In this document: positions 5,864-6,189 of the stretch, one piece after another
Position numbering within the stretch: position 1 is the first letter of the stretch
Layout of the letters: every line of letters begins with the position of its first letter
NCBI GenBank assembly: GCA_026395935.1
Contig: JAPLXT010000035.1
Coordinates: 1 to 6,189 of the forward strand
DNA: 6,189 nucleotides
Reading direction: 5' to 3'
From: Candidatus Nomurabacteria bacterium
GTDB lineage: Bacteria; Patescibacteriota; Minisyncoccia; Phycocordibacterales; UBA9973
Notes under the pieces: generated by a model
The model's database searches: none
The model's input: only the letters and a program-made list of their open reading frames with translations
Told to the model about the DNA's origin: nothing
Made by a program: the position numbers and the translations under genes

Positions 5864-6189
5864 ATGCCTAAAATAAACCCAGACATAGAATCATTTGCAA
5901 GAATTAAAGTTATCGGTATTGGAGGTTCAGGTAAAAATGCCTTAAATCACATGATAGCTTCTAAGGTAAAAGGTGTGGAATTCATTGTCATGAATACCGA
6001 CACCCAGGATTTACATAACTCTCTCGCTGAAAAGAAGGTCCACCTCGGCAAGAACTTAACTAAGGGACTTGGTGCAGGAATGAACCCAGAGATAGGTCGC
6101 CGTGCTGCAGAAGAAACAAAAGCTGAAATTCAAGATGTTATCAAAGGTGCTGACATGGTCTTCATCGCTTGTGGTATGGGTGGAGGTAC
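5864..6189 (+). CDS. ftsZ: Cell division protein FtsZ (bacterial tubulin), N-terminal part, cut by window edge
   Basis: FtsZ is the tubulin-like GTPase that polymerises into the division ring at midcell. The first 108 complete codons are visible. They show the short N-terminal extension, ARIKVIGIGGSGKNALNHM (12-30) with the T1 nucleotide loop G-x-G-G-x-G-x-N, NTDTQDL (44-50, usually N-T-D-A-Q-A-L), GLGAGMNPEIGRRAAEE (68-84) and ACGMGGGT (102-109), where the window ends inside the tubulin signature G-G-G-T-G-T-G. The T1 loop has Ser-Gly-Lys where many bacteria have glycines. The ATG at 5864 is chosen because MPKINPDIESFARIKV fits the family start. An in-frame ATG at 5849 would add MLYIN, but it lies directly on the AGGA. 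The AGGA is 14 bases from the chosen ATG, a long spacing. It follows ftsA in the usual ftsA-ftsZ order, with its own candidate promoter and leader. Confidence 0.97.
   Translation, partial: MPKINPDIESFARIKVIGIGGSGKNALNHMIASKVKGVEFIVMNTDTQDLHNSLAEKKVHLGKNLTKGLGAGMNPEIGRRAAEETKAEIQDVIKGADMVFIACGMGGG

Noticed and set aside
1..6189. Alternative genetic code (TGA as Gly or Trp, as in some Patescibacteria)
   Set aside because: No in-frame TGA occurs in any of the genes, Gly motifs use GGN and Trp uses TGG. TGA is not seen as a stop either, so this is consistency with the standard code and not proof.
1..6189. CRISPR arrays, insertion sequences, tRNA or rRNA genes
   Set aside because: No spaced direct repeats, transposase motifs, cloverleaf patterns or rRNA-like stretches were found; the gaps are too small for most of these.

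Overview
This AT-rich window looks like a piece of a Patescibacteria (Candidate Phyla Radiation) genome, most likely from the Parcubacteria. That placement is an inference. It rests on the style of the proteins (a shortened clamp-loader delta'-like protein, a PriA that has lost its helicase motifs, a compact YbeY), on tight spacing, on the near absence of Shine-Dalgarno sites, and on this mix of neighbours. The genes read cleanly with standard bacterial codons: no in-frame TGA occurs, Trp is TGG, Gly is GGN, and the visible stops are TAA or TAG.

The left arm (1-1789) is on the minus strand and reads outward as mreB, then a holB-like delta' gene, then the first 20 codons of a gene that resembles frr (ribosome recycling factor). 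Gaps are only 5 and 9 bases, so this is probably one operon. A 61-base divergent promoter region (1790-1850) separates it from the right arm.

The right arm (1851-6189) is on the plus strand: priA (degenerate), rpsU (bS21), ybeY, ftsA, and the start of ftsZ, which is cut by the window edge inside its GTP-binding signature. rpsU has its own promoter, whose -35 is made of the last two sense codons of priA. The rpsU-ybeY junction and the first codons of ybeY hold three consecutive inverted repeats. A weak terminator, an extended -10 promoter and a leader hairpin lie between ftsA and ftsZ.

Functionally the window joins cell shape (MreB), division (FtsA as membrane anchor, FtsZ as ring polymer), ribosome production and recycling (bS21, YbeY, probable Frr) and replication accessory factors (delta', PriA). 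No mobile element, CRISPR array, tRNA or rRNA was seen. The most interesting points are the PriA with Walker A, Walker B and motif VI all lost but all eight zinc cysteines kept, and the RNA-structure-rich rpsU-ybeY junction.
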